The translations under genes and the position numbers were made by a program. From Hyaloscypha bicolor E (lineage: Eukaryota; Ascomycota; Leotiomycetes; Helotiales; Hyaloscyphaceae), in assembly GCF_002865645.1 (NCBI RefSeq), contig NW_020194552.1:1178001-1242000 (forward strand): a stretch of DNA of 64,000 bases. Direction: 5' to 3'. A model generated the notes under the pieces. It ran no database searches and was not told where the DNA came from. It worked only from the letters and a program-made list of their open reading frames with translations. Positions 46,050 to 60,250 of the stretch are shown one piece after another (position 1 is the stretch's first letter; every line of letters starts with the position of its first letter).

Positions 46050-46981
46050 GATTCTTTCGCCGAGGATGGCGTGGTTCAAGCGTCTGCTATACTCAACTCT
46101 CACATAGGAACTCACCGGAACGAGGACCAAAAATGCCTGAGAGAAGAAAACAAAAAGCGAAAGGCCTAACCATGTCTCCATGAAAAGCATGCCCATCTTT
46201 CAAGCCACTGACATAGGTCATTGATTTAGTTAGTTTACCTACGAACTTGTTCAAGGTTGCACGGCCTTCCGAACAAATGTGAAGTCGGATGCGAAGCAAG
46301 CATACAAACCTGAGCTGATCGATTTCGGGAATCCAAGCAACGGTGAGAAATGGGCAAAAGGTTCTGGGAGGTTCTTCCCTCGTTACTTTGACGGTGCTGC
46401 TGCACGCACTTCTGGAGGATTTTTGTTCTCACACTGTAGCTCTATGTAAAAAGATGCGTTGAATTTGAAATGGAGAGTACTTGGTTCAATTGGGGTGCTG
46501 TTTTAGCGATTTGGCGAATTGAATAAGCCCCCAGCGCTGCTTGTCCATCCGAGGATGAACAATGCACTTTTCACATCCAAATGCCATCCTGTTGCCAGGG
46601 TTCTGGTTTCTCCATAGAACTCATGACGAGACACATCGTGATGGGGTTGACGGACGGGGGAAGAATAGAAGGGGTCCTTGAAATTGATTGTCAGTCTATC
46701 AAACCTATTTTCGGGTACCAACTTCAGCACTCTCGGGCGTGGAACCCCTGTGCGGAGGTAAACCGGCCCCGCAACGCCTCTAACGCGCTAATCCAGGACG
46801 CGTCTCACGTCTCACGCGTCACTTTATTTCGCTGAAAGATTTATTGTAGGATACTCTCACCAGCGACGATAACCAGCTCCAAAGCCATTCTCCACGAGCT
46901 TTCGCACACGCTCTTTTATCTGTTACTTTTGCCTTAAGAACTCTTTACTCTTTCAAGAAAATTGGCAGATTGAGCTGCGCC
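46050..46981. other. Intergenic region with no supported gene
   Basis: Overlapping short ORFs on both strands show no motif. The last 300 bases should contain the promoter of the zinc-finger gene. No repeats were seen. Confidence 0.4.
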
Positions 46982-48503
46982 ATGGACGGCTTCAGGGAGT
47001 ACTTGCCCCCAAACACGCGTCTAAAGCTCTCCTCGAAAGAAAAGCTAATAGAATCCAGACTCCTCCACCAAAAGGCCTCAACCCACCTGCCCAACTGGCC
47101 CAAAGGCCCTGGTTCGTTCTACGTTGCCATTCTGCCACACAGTATACACCCCACTAAATCCGAAGGAGCCAATTTTCTCTGGCTCAAGGCTAAGGGCGTA
47201 TGTTTCTGTTCCATTCTCTCGGGTAGTTTTCGTCATGACTGATGTCGTATAGAAAAGTACGGTTGGAAAGGTTAGGGGTATCCATTGTACGCGGCTGGAG
47301 CTTGAGACAGGAACGGAGGTTCGCCTCGCTGATGGGCCGGCGTTTGCGAAGGAGGATGCGCTGATTCGGGATTTGGACTATTTTAAGAGCGGTGTGGTGG
47401 TGTTCTGGTCTGTTGCGAGGAGTACTGGTGGGACAGTGCCATTGGAGGTGCCATTCGAGAAGGTTCCTACAACGCGGCAGAGTTCAGTTGAAAGTGATCA
47501 AGGGATACCGAGGAGCAACGAGGATGATCGCATACCATCGTTAGTGAGTGCTTCCGCTGTCCTCGACTGGTCTCACCGCTGAAAATATACGCACAACAGA
47601 GCCCCAAATTACCGTCGATAACTCGTCCCTCCTTCAATGAAGAGCTCCAAAATCTCCGCGACAGGCATTTCAACGCCCTCTTCGAAGCTCAGGAGGAATC
47701 CGGCACTCATCGTATTCGTTGTTCAGATTGCCCACTGTACAGCTTCACAAATATATGTGAATTTTCCCAGCATCTTGATTCTGAAGAGCATAAAGCGGCC
47801 ATGAAAAGGAGGGTGCGTCTGATGCTGGATCTATACAAGAATCTCCGTCACCGCTATGGCTTCACGGGGCTGAATATCCCCACTACTGGGCATGGCTTCC
47901 GTACACCACTTCCTAAAATCAAATGTGAGCTGTGCCTTGAGTGGGAGCATAAAATCCTGGGCGGGGACGAGGTGCCTTCTCTCTTAGCTGTGGGGAAAGC
48001 ACATTTGAAATCCCCCGGCCATCCAGTTGAATATGATGAGGAGGAGGTCAAGGAATACGTGGTATGGGAGGCTTCCAATTTGTCCTGTAAGAGTACAACT
48101 GCTGACCACATCCTTGTTATCACAGCGTCAAAACTCACGAGGCTGCCTTTCCTCAACGCATATAAAACTCCTAGAGCGACTTCAGAAGCGCCACCCAGGC
48201 TCCGAATTAGGGCTCGACGTCGGCGGAGATTCAGCAACCCTCATCCACTGCCGAGACTGCCATGTCTACATCCACATGCCTTCTTCGAAGGAAGTCGATT
48301 CTTCCCAAACTATCAGAAAGGTTGACGAGCATTTCGCGACCACTCGGCACAAGAGGCTGGCTCGTACAAGAATGGAGTGTAACAAGAAGAGAAAACGGCT
48401 CGAGAAGATCTCTCTGGATGATATGCCAGTCAAAAGACAGCGTCAAGAGACTTCAGAGACCGATCAGGCTACTCCACTTCCAAATTCGCCAATGATGGTG
48501 TAA
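46982..48503 (+). CDS. Three-finger C2H2-like zinc protein of unknown function
   Basis: Four exons: 46982-47197, 47253-47543, 47600-48061 and 48126-48503, with introns of 55, 56 and 64 bp, all phase 0, giving 448 residues. The N-terminal domain (THLPNWPKGPGSFYVAILPH ... NFLWLKA ... YFKSGVVVFW, residues about 30-140) has no family I know; its conservation in the broken paralog suggests a real domain. Three CxxC...HxnH fingers follow. Finger 1 is C210/C213 with H227/H233 (CSDCP ... FSQHLDSEEHKAAMKRR, like U1/BED-type fingers). Finger 2 is C278/C281 with H304/H310. Finger 3 is C365/C368 with H392/H398. A basic KKRKRLEK stretch near the end could be a nuclear signal. It probably binds nucleic acid in the nucleus, but no target can be read. 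A degraded tandem copy lies 1.5 kb upstream. Confidence 0.78.
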
Positions 48504-48900
48504 CTTAACGATATGGCCACTCCCAGGTAGTGAACAACAAAAACAATAGACCACCAACCTCAATCGAAGCGGCAGGCTTCTGCAGCTAATTCATGCCTAA
48601 CACACCAGCGATTCCATGGACAACGAAAAGGTCTAAGGCACAGTCGAAAATGCAGGCCACGCAGAAGACTGCCGCGGATGTTCATAGAGGACAAAGTGAA
48701 ATCTTTGGCCAGTGAGTTTTGTGTTTCCACGATCCCTTCGGACGAACCTCCGAAAGCCGATTTAAGTTGGCCGAGCAGGTAGCTCAGTGTGGGAATATTC
48801 TCATGACATTTTCCATTTCCGTTTCTAGATCTGAGCCGGTGCTGCTTTAGCCCGTTATGGGCGAGCAAGGTTAAGTAAAGGTGAGCTCGAAAGGGATTTA
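48504..48900. other. Edge between the gene region and the AT-rich block
   Basis: The composition is normal up to about 48.89 kb and then changes abruptly to very high AT. The minus ORF at 48560-48868 has no motif. Confidence 0.4.
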
Positions 48901-51900
48901 TAAACTCTAAACAAGATAAGATTAGATTATTTCAAGCTTTATAAATAAATAAGACATAAATTTATTAATAAATACTAAAGTGAGTTAGTATTATTAATAA
49001 TAAGAATACAAGATTTAAATAGTTATAAGAAATATAATAATAATAGTATTAATACTAAAATATTAAGTTTATTATATTTTTATTTATATAGAATAAGTAA
49101 AATATTATATATATAAAGGAAGTTGAGAAGTAAATACTTCTCGTATATAAAAAGCTATAAAATACATTAATATTAGAAATATTTTTATTATTCTAAACTT
49201 AATTTCTACTTCTTTTATTATTTCTCTATTTATATTTTATACTTATATAGTTTATTTATTAGAAACTAATAGAATTATTTTATATAAGTTATAAATACTA
49301 AAGTAAAAGCTAATTAAAATAAAGATCTTAAATATATATATTAAAATATCTCAGATTTCTTTTTTATAAAAGATTTTAGTTAATAAATATAACTTAAATA
49401 ATATATTCGAATATTTTATAAATTCCTTTATTAGTTTTAATATAATATTCTAGATATATATATTATACTTCTATTTATCTTTTAACTTTTTTACTTTATT
49501 CTATAATTAATAGACTTATTATCTTATAATATAATATAAAATATAAATATCTTTTTATAAGTTATTTATTTTTATTTGGCTTTACTAATTTATATAATAG
49601 CTTTATTATTTTAATAATTTACTATTATAAATTAGTATAGTTTAGATAATATAAATATAATAATAATATTTTATTTTATATATTATAAAAAAGTTATAAC
49701 TATTTTTAATAAAATATATTAGAATTATATATAAGTCTAAATATATTTATAATTATAGTTTATTATTAATTAAATAGCTTCTAGTATTCTATAGCTTAAA
49801 CTAAATAAGTTTTCCTTTAATTTTAATTCTAATATATTTAATATAGTTTTTATAATAGTCTAATTCTAAAATTTCCTAATCTATTTAATAAAGAAAATAT
49901 TAGAATTCAGAAATAAACTAAGTTTTATATTTTTAACTAAAAAACTCTAATAGAAATAGTTTTATTAAAATTAGTTTAAAATAAAAACCAGTATTAATAT
50001 AAAACTATTTATATAAAAAGAGTAGTTTTTCTATAACTAGTATTACTAATAATTACTAGCTTTCTATAAGCTTTAGTAGAATTTAATATATTTAATATAA
50101 TTTATTAAATATTTAAAATAATTATTATAAAATTATAATTAGTCTAGCTTTTATTATTTATAAAACTATATTTCTTTTTTATAATAGTAAATATATTAAT
50201 AAAACTAGATTTACTAAAATCTATTAATAACTAATATATATTTATATTACTAGCTTTAAATATAATAAGAGATTCTATTAAAAGTATATATGTTTCTATT
50301 ATTTTTAAAGTTTTTATTAGAAATAGTTATTTTATTTCTAAAATATTTCGTTTTTATTTATATATTTATAATAGATTATATAGCTTTATTATTTAAAATA
50401 ATAATTCCGGATATAAAGTATTTAATTAAATAATAATTATTATATCTAAAATTAATTAATTTAGTTATTTAAAGTTAGAAAGAATTATTATATAAATATT
50501 TTTCTTTTTATAATTACTATTTATATAATAAATATATATTAGTATTTTTAGAAAGCTTTCTATATCTAGTAATTTATCTAAATTTATCTTCTTATAACTT
50601 TTAAATATATAACCTTTATAAAAATATATTTCTATATAAAAGGCTTTTTAAATAAAAACATTAATTAATATAAGTATATTTATTAAAATATAGCTATTAC
50701 TATTAGTTTTATTTTATAATTTATTAGTAATTTTCTCTAGTAATAAATATTATACTTTATTTCATTTCTTTTAAATCTAATAAATATCTAAAAAAAAGAT
50801 TAATAATATCTAATTTTAGTCTCGAAATATAATATAGGAATATTATTAATATATTTAATAAAATTCTATTAAAATAATTATATAGAAGCCATTTAGTATC
50901 TTTAAATTCTTTTATTTAAAATTTCTTTTTATTTCTTTTTATAAGTATTTAAAGTATTTCCTTTTTTAATTTATTATTAGAATTGAATTCTAGGCTTTCT
51001 TTTATAAATAATAGAAAAATTAAAACGAAATTATAATACTTTAATAATAATTTTATAATAGTTTCTGGTTTAAACTTATAAATAATATTAAATAATATCT
51101 ATTTAAATATTATTTCTTTAAGCTTAAATAAAAATAAACTATCTAATTCTAAATTATTAGAAATAAAAAAGTAATTAGACTATTCTATTTCTAAATTTAT
51201 TAATATAAAATATATAATACTAATAGTTAATTAAATATAGTTTTATAAATTATATAATATATAAAATTAAATATTAATTTATTTAAATATAGTTATATTT
51301 TATAGAATACTTATATAATTATTAATATTATAAGTTATATATTAGATTATTTAATTTATTTCTTTTAAATTAAATAGAATTTTATATATTAATTATTTAA
51401 AAGTAATTTGATTTTATCTAATTATATTTAAATAAAAATATATAGAAAAGTAGAAATCTAAATAACTTATAATAGTATTATTTATAATAAAAGTTATAAG
51501 ATATTCTAATAGAATTAAATCTATTAGTAAAAAAATTTAATTTCTTTTAATATATTTTTTAATCTAAAATATTTTTATATTTTATTAAAAATTCCTATAT
51601 TCTTATTAATTTATTTAAAAGTTTCTTGAAATTAGAAAATTATATTTTATTTCTTTCAAATTAAAATTAAAAGATTATTTTAATAATTACTAATATAACT
51701 AATAGTTTATATTAAAGTTCGGATTTATTTTTATTTAAATATATCTTTTATTAATTTTAAAATTTAGATAAGGCTCTTTATATTAGTAAATAAATCTTTA
51801 ATTTTAATATTTATAAAATTAATTTAATTCTAATATATATTTCTAATAATTCTAGAATATCTATATTAATTAAAACGAAATTAGCTATTTATTTATTTCT

Positions 51901-54900
51901 AATTATATAGCTATATAAAAAATTATCTAGTTTTAGACTATTTATAAGAATATTTATTTATAATAGAGTCTTATATATATAGAAATGTATTATTCTAGCT
52001 TTATATATTTAGTAAATATAAAATACTAGTCTATATTTAATAATAAATATTTCAAGTTTTTATATTTATATATTATAAAAGAATTAAATATTTAATTATT
52101 TAAAATATATAATATTTAAAAATAATATTATCTTAAAATTATTTAATTTAGTTTTATAATATATATTAATAAAATAGTAATTATAAATTATTTATATAAG
52201 CTTATATAAATAACTTGAAATAGTACTATATAAATAGCTTTTAAAGTATTTTAATTAGATTTATCTTTACTTTTTTTTTTATAAAACTAATAAATATTCT
52301 TAAAAAAGCAAGTTTTTAAATAAAAAGAATAAATCTATAAATTTAGATAAGAAAATATAAGAAAATATTTAAACTAGAAATAAAGTAATTTATAAATAAA
52401 AGTAATATATATATTAGTTAATAACTTGAATTATCTGAAATTTCTAGAAAAATATATTTTCTAAAAAGATTATAATAATTCTATAATCTAATAGAATTTA
52501 TTAAGAAACTTTTTAGAAATAATAAATTAGTAATTAAAAAATCCTGTAATAGTTTAAAGAAAAAAGAAGATTATATAAAGATATATTTAATAAATATAAA
52601 TATAAAAGATTTTATAGCTTCTAGTAATTTAATAAAAAATATAAATAATAAATATCTATTATTAATTAGTAATTAAATATTTGTAATAGCAAAAATTATA
52701 GCTTATAAAATAAATAAATAAGTTATAATATAATATTTGAAATATAAAGAAATTTTATTATTAAATTTAAAAATCTTATTCTAGTTATATTATTAGTAAA
52801 ATAACTTTTTATAATAATAATTCTCTAATTTTATAATTAATACTATTAAAGTATTTTAAATATAATATAATATATTTAATTAAATTAAAGCATTTTAGTT
52901 TATTTTATTCTCATTATTATTTATAATAGTTAAATTATAATAAAATAAAATGTATTTAATTTATTATTAATATATTCTTATAAAAAACCAATTAAAATAA
53001 ATTTAAATATCTAGAAACTCTTTTTTTTTTTTATATTATAAATAGTATAATATAAATAATATTATAGAAATTAATATAATTCTATAATATTAAAATAGTT
53101 AGGTATTTAGATTTTATAATAATTATCTAAAAGAATTTCTTTAAGGTTTTCTATTACTTTTCTATTAAATATAAACTAATTTATTTCCCAAAATAGATTA
53201 TTTTTAAAAACGGTTTAGATCTATAAAATAAGACTCCGATTTTAGTTTATATTAATATTACTTTTAAATAAAATTTGAGATTTTTATATAATATTATTAA
53301 TTTATAAATTCTTTTTATTTTATTATTTTATTATTTTTCTAACTTTAAATTTAATTATATTATATTTCTATATATACTAAAAACTTTTATAAAAATATAT
53401 TAGAAGATATATTTTTAAGTTAATACTAGTTATATTATATAATATTAGATTATAGAAAGATTTATAAGATATTAGAAAAAGAAATAAATATAAATCCAGA
53501 AATAGAAATAGAAAAAGAAACTAAATCTATTAATTATTTAATATATATAAATAATTTTATTAAAAAAGAAAAAGTTAAGATATTTTTTATAGTTATATTT
53601 ATTACTAAAATTATATTAATTCTTAGTTTTTTAAAAGATATAATATATATTTATTATAATAAAATTATATTTCAAGTTTATAATAAATAATAAATAGAGG
53701 TTTTCTAATTGCTTTTTATAATTAAATAGTTTTAAAAAATAATATTCTATTTATAGATTATAGTTTTAAAAGTATTTTAATTTATTTTAATATAAAAAGA
53801 AAATTCAAATTAGATAATATTTTTAAAAAGTAATAAAAACTAGCTAATTAATATTAAAATATATAGCTTTAACTAAAAGAGTTTAATAATAAAAATTATA
53901 TAATAAAATAAGATCTATTATTATAAATATACTTATTAATTTCCCTATTTTTAATAATCTAAAACTATAAATTATAAGAAATTTAATTATTTAAAAGAAG
54001 TTATTTTCTTTTAATTTATTAAATAAATTATAAAATAGAAAATATCTAAATATATCTAAATACTAACTTTTATTTAAAAATATATTAAATAAAAATAATA
54101 TAGTAATATTTTAGGAAATAGCTAATATCTTTTTTTAATAATAAAATATAAAATAATTATAGAAATAATTAGAAATTATTTTCTTTTTCTTTTTCTTTTT
54201 CTTATTATTTATAACTTTTATTTAATCTTTTTCTATTATTAAAGATATAGTATTTTTAGTTAAAATAAATAGAAGTATTTTCAGAAATTTCTTTTAGTTT
54301 AATTATATTTATAATATAAGTTAATTAAAAGCTAATAATATTAAAAGTTAAATTAATTTTTTAATTAGTTCTTTAAAAATATTTCTAACTATTATAATTT
54401 CTAGAGATAATATTATATTTTATTTAATTACTAATATTATCTAAGTTTTTCTTTTTTTTAAAAATATTTAGAGCTTTAAAATAAGTTTTAGTGAAATAAA
54501 TAACTAGTAAGCTTTCTAGTAAAATCTAGTCTATAATTATTTCTTTTTTAAGACTTATTAAAATAAGCGACTTTACTAGTAGTAGTTTTATAAATATATT
54601 TAATTAAATTTATAAATAAATAGAAATATTCTTATAATTAGATTTTAAAATATTATTTAGAAAGGTATTAGAATTTAAAATATTATTTAGAAAGGTATTA
54701 GAATTTAAACTAAAAACCTTAGAAATTAATATTATTATTAATAAAACTTAAAGCCTATTAAAATTAAATATAAATAGTAAAAGAATAATTTTATTAATAA
54801 TTGAATACTTTTAAGCCAAATAATAAAAACTTTTATAAAATATTAAAAATATTTTTAATTCTAATTAATTAAAAACTATATTATAATTATAATTAAATAA

Positions 54901-56426
54901 TAAATTAAAAAGCTTAATAATAGAAAATATAATAGAGAAGAAACTATATATTAGTTATAAAATATATTTATTTCGAATTAGTTATTATTAAATAACTAGG
55001 CAAAATTACTTTAGAATCTTAATATTTAAAACTAATAGAAAGTTTATATTTAATATATATATTTTAGAATTTTTTTTTAAATATAATAATTAAAAGAATT
55101 AAAATAAGAACTATAAATTATTTTACTTATATTTCTTAATCTAATATAATTAGAAATATCTTATTTATATTAATATTATCTAATAATAATAAAACTAATA
55201 TCTAGTATTTTTTTCTTATAATATATTTAGAACTTTTATTATATTTTATTTCTTTTTATAAATATTCGATTTAGAGATTACTTGAAAATAAATATAGTTC
55301 TATTTTATAAAACTTGAAATAAAATTAGTTTTAAACTAATAGTATTTATAGATTATTTATATTAAAATTAAAATTATAAATAAATCTTTTAGAGGAATTA
55401 GTATAATATAATATTAGTTCTAGTTATTATATTAAGCTTTAATAAAATCTTATTAATAGTTTCTTTTACTAGAATTCTATAAACTAGTTTAGTTCTTTAA
55501 TTATTTAAAAAGCTGAATTATTAAACTTATTTTATAATATTATTTCTAATTATTATTTCTAATTATTAGTAAATAATTTTAAGAAATTAGTAATATTATA
55601 ATTTCTCGAATAAATTAGTTTAAAAAAGTATATTTATAAAGTTATTTCTTTATTTATTTCATTTTCTTTATTAAATCTTATATTTATATAATATTTTAAT
55701 TTTAGAAATTTTAGAAATATATTATTAAAATACTATATAATAGATTTTTATAATTTAGAAACCCGAAAATTATTAGTTTATTATAAAAGAATTAGTAAAA
55801 TAGAAACTAGTAAAAGAGAATTTAATTAATATTTTATTTAATATATAATATTTCTAGTTATTAATAATTTCTTTTTTTTATATTATTATATTTTATATAA
55901 AGGATTTTCTTTTACTTTTAAAAATAATAAAAGAAAAATATTAGAAGTTTATTATATATTTATATTAAAATTAAAATAGTTAAATATTTAAGGTAAATAG
56001 TATTTATTTAAATTTCTTTTAATAAGTCTTTTTTTAAATTCAGTTATTTATTAGTAATTATTAAGAAATATTAATAAAAAATTATAAAACTATTTCTTAG
56101 AATAGCTTTTTAGTTTATAAATAAATAAGTAAATAGATTAAATTTCTTATATTATTATTTATTTATTAGTTAGTTTATTATATTAAGAAATTCTTTAAAT
56201 TATTATATATATAAAATATTTCTATTAATTAATACTTTTAATTTAAATCCAAAATAGAATTATATAATAATATTATATTATAATAAAATAAAATAAAAAT
56301 AATTTCTAATATAATAGAAATAAAAAAATATATATTAGAAAAATAAAGAAGTTATAAAATATTATAATAATAATTTTATTTTATATATTTAATTTCTTAT
56401 TTCTATTTATAAAACCTATATATTAT

Positions 56427-56452
<26 letters not shown>
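56427..56452. repeat. TA dinucleotide microsatellite
   Basis: About 13 uninterrupted TA units within the AT-rich block; expected in such sequence and of no evident function. Confidence 0.8.
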
Positions 56453-56457
<5 letters not shown>

Positions 56458-57476
56458 TTTAGAAATAGGAAATAGAAAATAGATTTAAAAGAATTTAAAG
56501 CATTTTTCTTTAAAAAATAAAATAAATATAACTAATATACTAACATATTTAAATTTAGTACTAGCTTCTTTAATAGTTTTCTTAAACTTTAATAACTAAA
56601 AATAAAATTAATTCAGGAAATAATACTTTAAAAAATTAGTTTCAAATAATAAGAAGAAATATTATTTTATTAATTATTATAGAAAATTAATTTTAAAATA
56701 ATATTTTAATCTAATAAATTAAATATCTAGAAAAAAGAAAGAAATAAAGTTCTTTATAATAAGATATAGATTTCTAATTATTAATTATTTATTTATAAAG
56801 AATTATTAAATAACTATATAATAAATAAATATTAATTATATAAAAGTTTAAAAAAAGATTTTAAAAAGAATTAATATTAGATCTTTTATAAATATTAGAT
56901 TTTATAAATACTAGGTTACTAAAATATTAATATAATCTGGTTTTTAAATAAAGAAATAAAATCTAAATATTAAATTATTATTTTTCTAATATAATATTAT
57001 ATATATTAATATAAAAAAATTATAAACTAAATATTAAAAGTATTAAATACTATTTTAAATAAATTATTTATATAATATAAATATAATATTAATATCGAGA
57101 ATTTTCTAATAACAATTAATAATATAATTAAAATAATAGTCTTTAGTTATATAAATAAATTTTAGATATTAGATAGAGAAATATTAAAAATAAAGCTAAA
57201 TAGTAATAGATATAAAAGTTTCTTATATTTAGCTTTTAAGGTTTTTATTAAATAATATTTTAATTTAAAATTTATAAATATATAAACTTTAATAATTATA
57301 TATATAAAAATAAAAACGAAAAAACTTCTTTAGATTTTTATTATTAAAAGAAATAATAAATATTATAATAAATATTATAATAAATATTTATAAAATTATA
57401 ATAGCTTTTAAAATTATTATCTAGTTAAAAACTTTTAGTATAGCTATATATATATAGTTATAGAATACGAAATATA

Positions 57477-57655
57477 GAATATAAATAATAAAATATAAAT
57501 AATAAAATATAAATAATAAAATATAAATAATAAAATATAAATAATAAAATATAAATAATAAAATAAATATAAATAATAAAATATAAATAATAAAATATAA
57601 ATAATAAAATATAAATAATAAAATATAAATAATAAAATATAAATAATAAAATATA
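57477..57655. repeat. Minisatellite, 14-bp unit AAATAATAAAATAT
   Basis: About 12 almost identical head-to-tail units of 14 bp, with one variant unit carrying an extra AAAT. The array is much more uniform than its surroundings, so it expanded after the region decayed. Confidence 0.85.
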
Positions 57656-58317
57656 GAATATAAGATATAGTTATATAAGTTTATATTCTATTAGTAACTC
57701 GATTAATAGACTAGATTTTTTTAAATTTAACAGATTTAGAAATTATATATTAATATTATAATACTATAATTTCTATTTCTAAAAAATAATTTTACTAACT
57801 ATATATAAATAGTATTCTATAATTATATAATAGTACTATATATTATTAATAAACTAATACTAATTAGTTTATATATATAGATTAAAGAAGATTTTAGATT
57901 AGTTCTAAAAGTATTTAATAGCTTAAAACAAATCTAGTCTATTTTATATTAAAAAGAAGAACTATTTATTAACTTTATAAAAATATTTAATAGCTTATAG
58001 AAAAAATATCTAGCTTTTACTAATTAATAAATAATTAGCTATTTAACTATCTATTTTTTAAAACTAATTTCTTTTAGTTCTAAAACTACTTTTTTAGAAA
58101 CTATTTTTTCTATTTATATAATACTTGTATTTATAGAATTCTTTTTCTAATATATATATTCTATATATATTCTTAAAGCTTTTTAATTACTATTTCGATT
58201 TTACTATTAAATCGAGTCTTTTGAGCTTTAGACTCTTCCGGAATTATAATATTTTATTTTCTAAATTTCTTATTATAAATAAAATATTTAAAGGCGAAAT
58301 ATTTACTTTAATACTCT

Positions 58318-58440
58318 ATTAGATATCTGGTATTTTAACTACTAGATATCTAGTATCTTAACTAGATATCTGAACTAAATATCTAGTATCTGAACCAGAT
58401 ATCTGAATCAGGTATTTAAACTAAGTATCTAAATACTTTT
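58318..58440. repeat. Degenerate tandem repeat around GATATC(T)GA
   Basis: Six to eight irregular copies of AGATATCTGAACYA and AGTATCTGAAC-type words, many containing the palindrome GATATC. It stands out by its C and G content within the AT-rich block. Confidence 0.6.
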
Positions 58441-59872
58441 ATTACTAAACTCTTTTTATAAACCTATTATAAACTATTTTATTTTCGAATTCCTTTTACT
58501 ATAAACTATATATATATATATTAGAAAAAACTTAAATTCGATTTAATATAGATACTAATAAAAGAAAGAAACTAATTAAAAAATAAAAAGATAGTATTAA
58601 TCTAATAACTATAATAAAAGCTAAACTTTAGAAATATATAATTCCTAAAATATATTAGTATATTTTATATAAGAAGAGTAATAATAATCTATAGAATCTA
58701 TTTTAGAATAACTTTAAAAACTTTAATAATATAATATATAGTCTAATTAGCTATATATTTATATAAAATCTTTAAATCTAACTTTACTATAATAGTATTT
58801 ATATTAAATAAAACTATAGAAACTTTACTATTATATAATTCTTTATTAATTTTATCTAAAAGAAAAGAAAATATATATAGAATAAAGCTAATATTATTAA
58901 TAATAGTTTAATTAGAATAGATCTTTTTCAGAAATCTATTATATTAGTTTATTTTATTCTAGATAGAACTAAATATAAAAGAACTAGATAATTTTAGTTA
59001 AGAAATTAAACTATTTATTTATCTTTTCTAAATTAAAGCTATTTATTACTTTTATTTTTATTATTACTAGTATTATTACTAAATCTAAACTACTATTAAT
59101 TAGTATTTATTATTTCTATTAGAAAGCTTATTAGAAAAATAGTAAAGACATATTTTGAAATATAAAAGTATAATAGAACTAATAATAGTTTTAATTATAA
59201 ACTTACTATTTTTCTTAATATTTACTAATATATAAAGCTTCTAGAAGAAATATTAGTAAAAGCTTTTTCTATTATATTAAAGAACTTAATATAAAACTAT
59301 TTCTATAATAACTTACCGAGGCCGATAGTAATACTCCTGCCAAAACCCCGAAATGACATTGTATAATGCATTTGCGTATATTATACTCGATACTAGAAAA
59401 TCAAAATTTAATAATTAATAATTCTATTACTAATACGTAATATCCAAGCCTTATTGGATATATTTAAGTCATTTTGGGCTAATTAGGTAAAGCAGATAGT
59501 ATTAATTCTAAGAATAATTCAAGTTAATAGATTGTGGGAGTATAAAGCCTGTTATTTACGTGACTTACCCCCCCTCTCCAATGTCTCGTAGTACTGGAAA
59601 CCTGACAGATTTATCTAATATTAAATTAATAATAGAGATATATATAATAGTAAATAATTTGTCCTATTTATATACCTCTTTAAGCCTTAGAAATATATGT
59701 ATTTCTAGGCCACAGATATTCGGATAGGAGTACTAGTTCATTTACTATTAATAAGTATTTGCTATTAAATCTAATTAGTTAAAATATATTAAGAATAAAA
59801 TACTACTAATCTAGCTTTATGGTACTAATATATATATAAAATTGGTATAGAAAATCAAGGTAATAGTTAACC

Positions 59873-60250
59873 CGTTACTTACTATTAACCTCGCCATTCC
59901 TAGCTTCCCTATAGGTTTTCTATTCTTATACTGGAATGTGGATAAAGAGAAAGAAAGGGAGAGGAGGAGAAGAAGATATATATAAAGATTTAAGGAAGTG
60001 ATTACTATATATCGGGGGTACTAATTTTCGGCGATTTTCAGGCGATTTTCGGGCATTTCTCTCCTACCCTATTATATCCCATCCTACTATATTCCATCCT
60101 ATAGGCTTTCTATTTATATACCGGAATATAGATAAAGAGAATAAAAGGGTAAGGGGAAAAGAGAGAAATATCCATTTTTGGAAGAAGTAGTTATTATATA
60201 TTATAATTACTAATTTTTAGATAATTTTCCTGCGATTTTCGGTATTTCTT
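59873..60250 (+). repeat. Diverged tandem duplication, about 210-bp units
   Basis: Two direct copies share the order CCTATAGG(T/C)TTTCTATT, then GATAAAGAGAA, then TATATATCGG or TATTATAA, then the end GCGATTTTC and GG(C/T)ATTTCT. Copy one is about 59880-60060 and copy two about 60095-60250. A partial third trace (GGGCTTCCAGTTTGG and AAGAAGCAGG) may lie at 60760-60830. The function is unknown. Confidence 0.5.

Larger units (their letters stand above)
48901..59300. other. Extremely AT-rich, gene-free block of about 10.4 kb
   Basis: The sequence is almost only A and T in short TATA/TTAA/ATAAT words, with nearly no CG or GG/CC. There are no ORFs over 60 codons and no strand bias. This is the state expected of repeats exhausted by RIP. 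Some stretches look like fossil coding sequence (Lys/Ile/Leu-rich frames broken every 10-20 codons), but no retrotransposon motif can be identified with confidence. Alternatives are an AT-rich isochore of another origin or part of a regional centromere. Confidence 0.8.

Noticed and set aside
57477..57655. Regular repeats as a possible CRISPR array
   Set aside because: The units are contiguous with no unique spacers, AT-only, and the genome is eukaryotic. It is a minisatellite.
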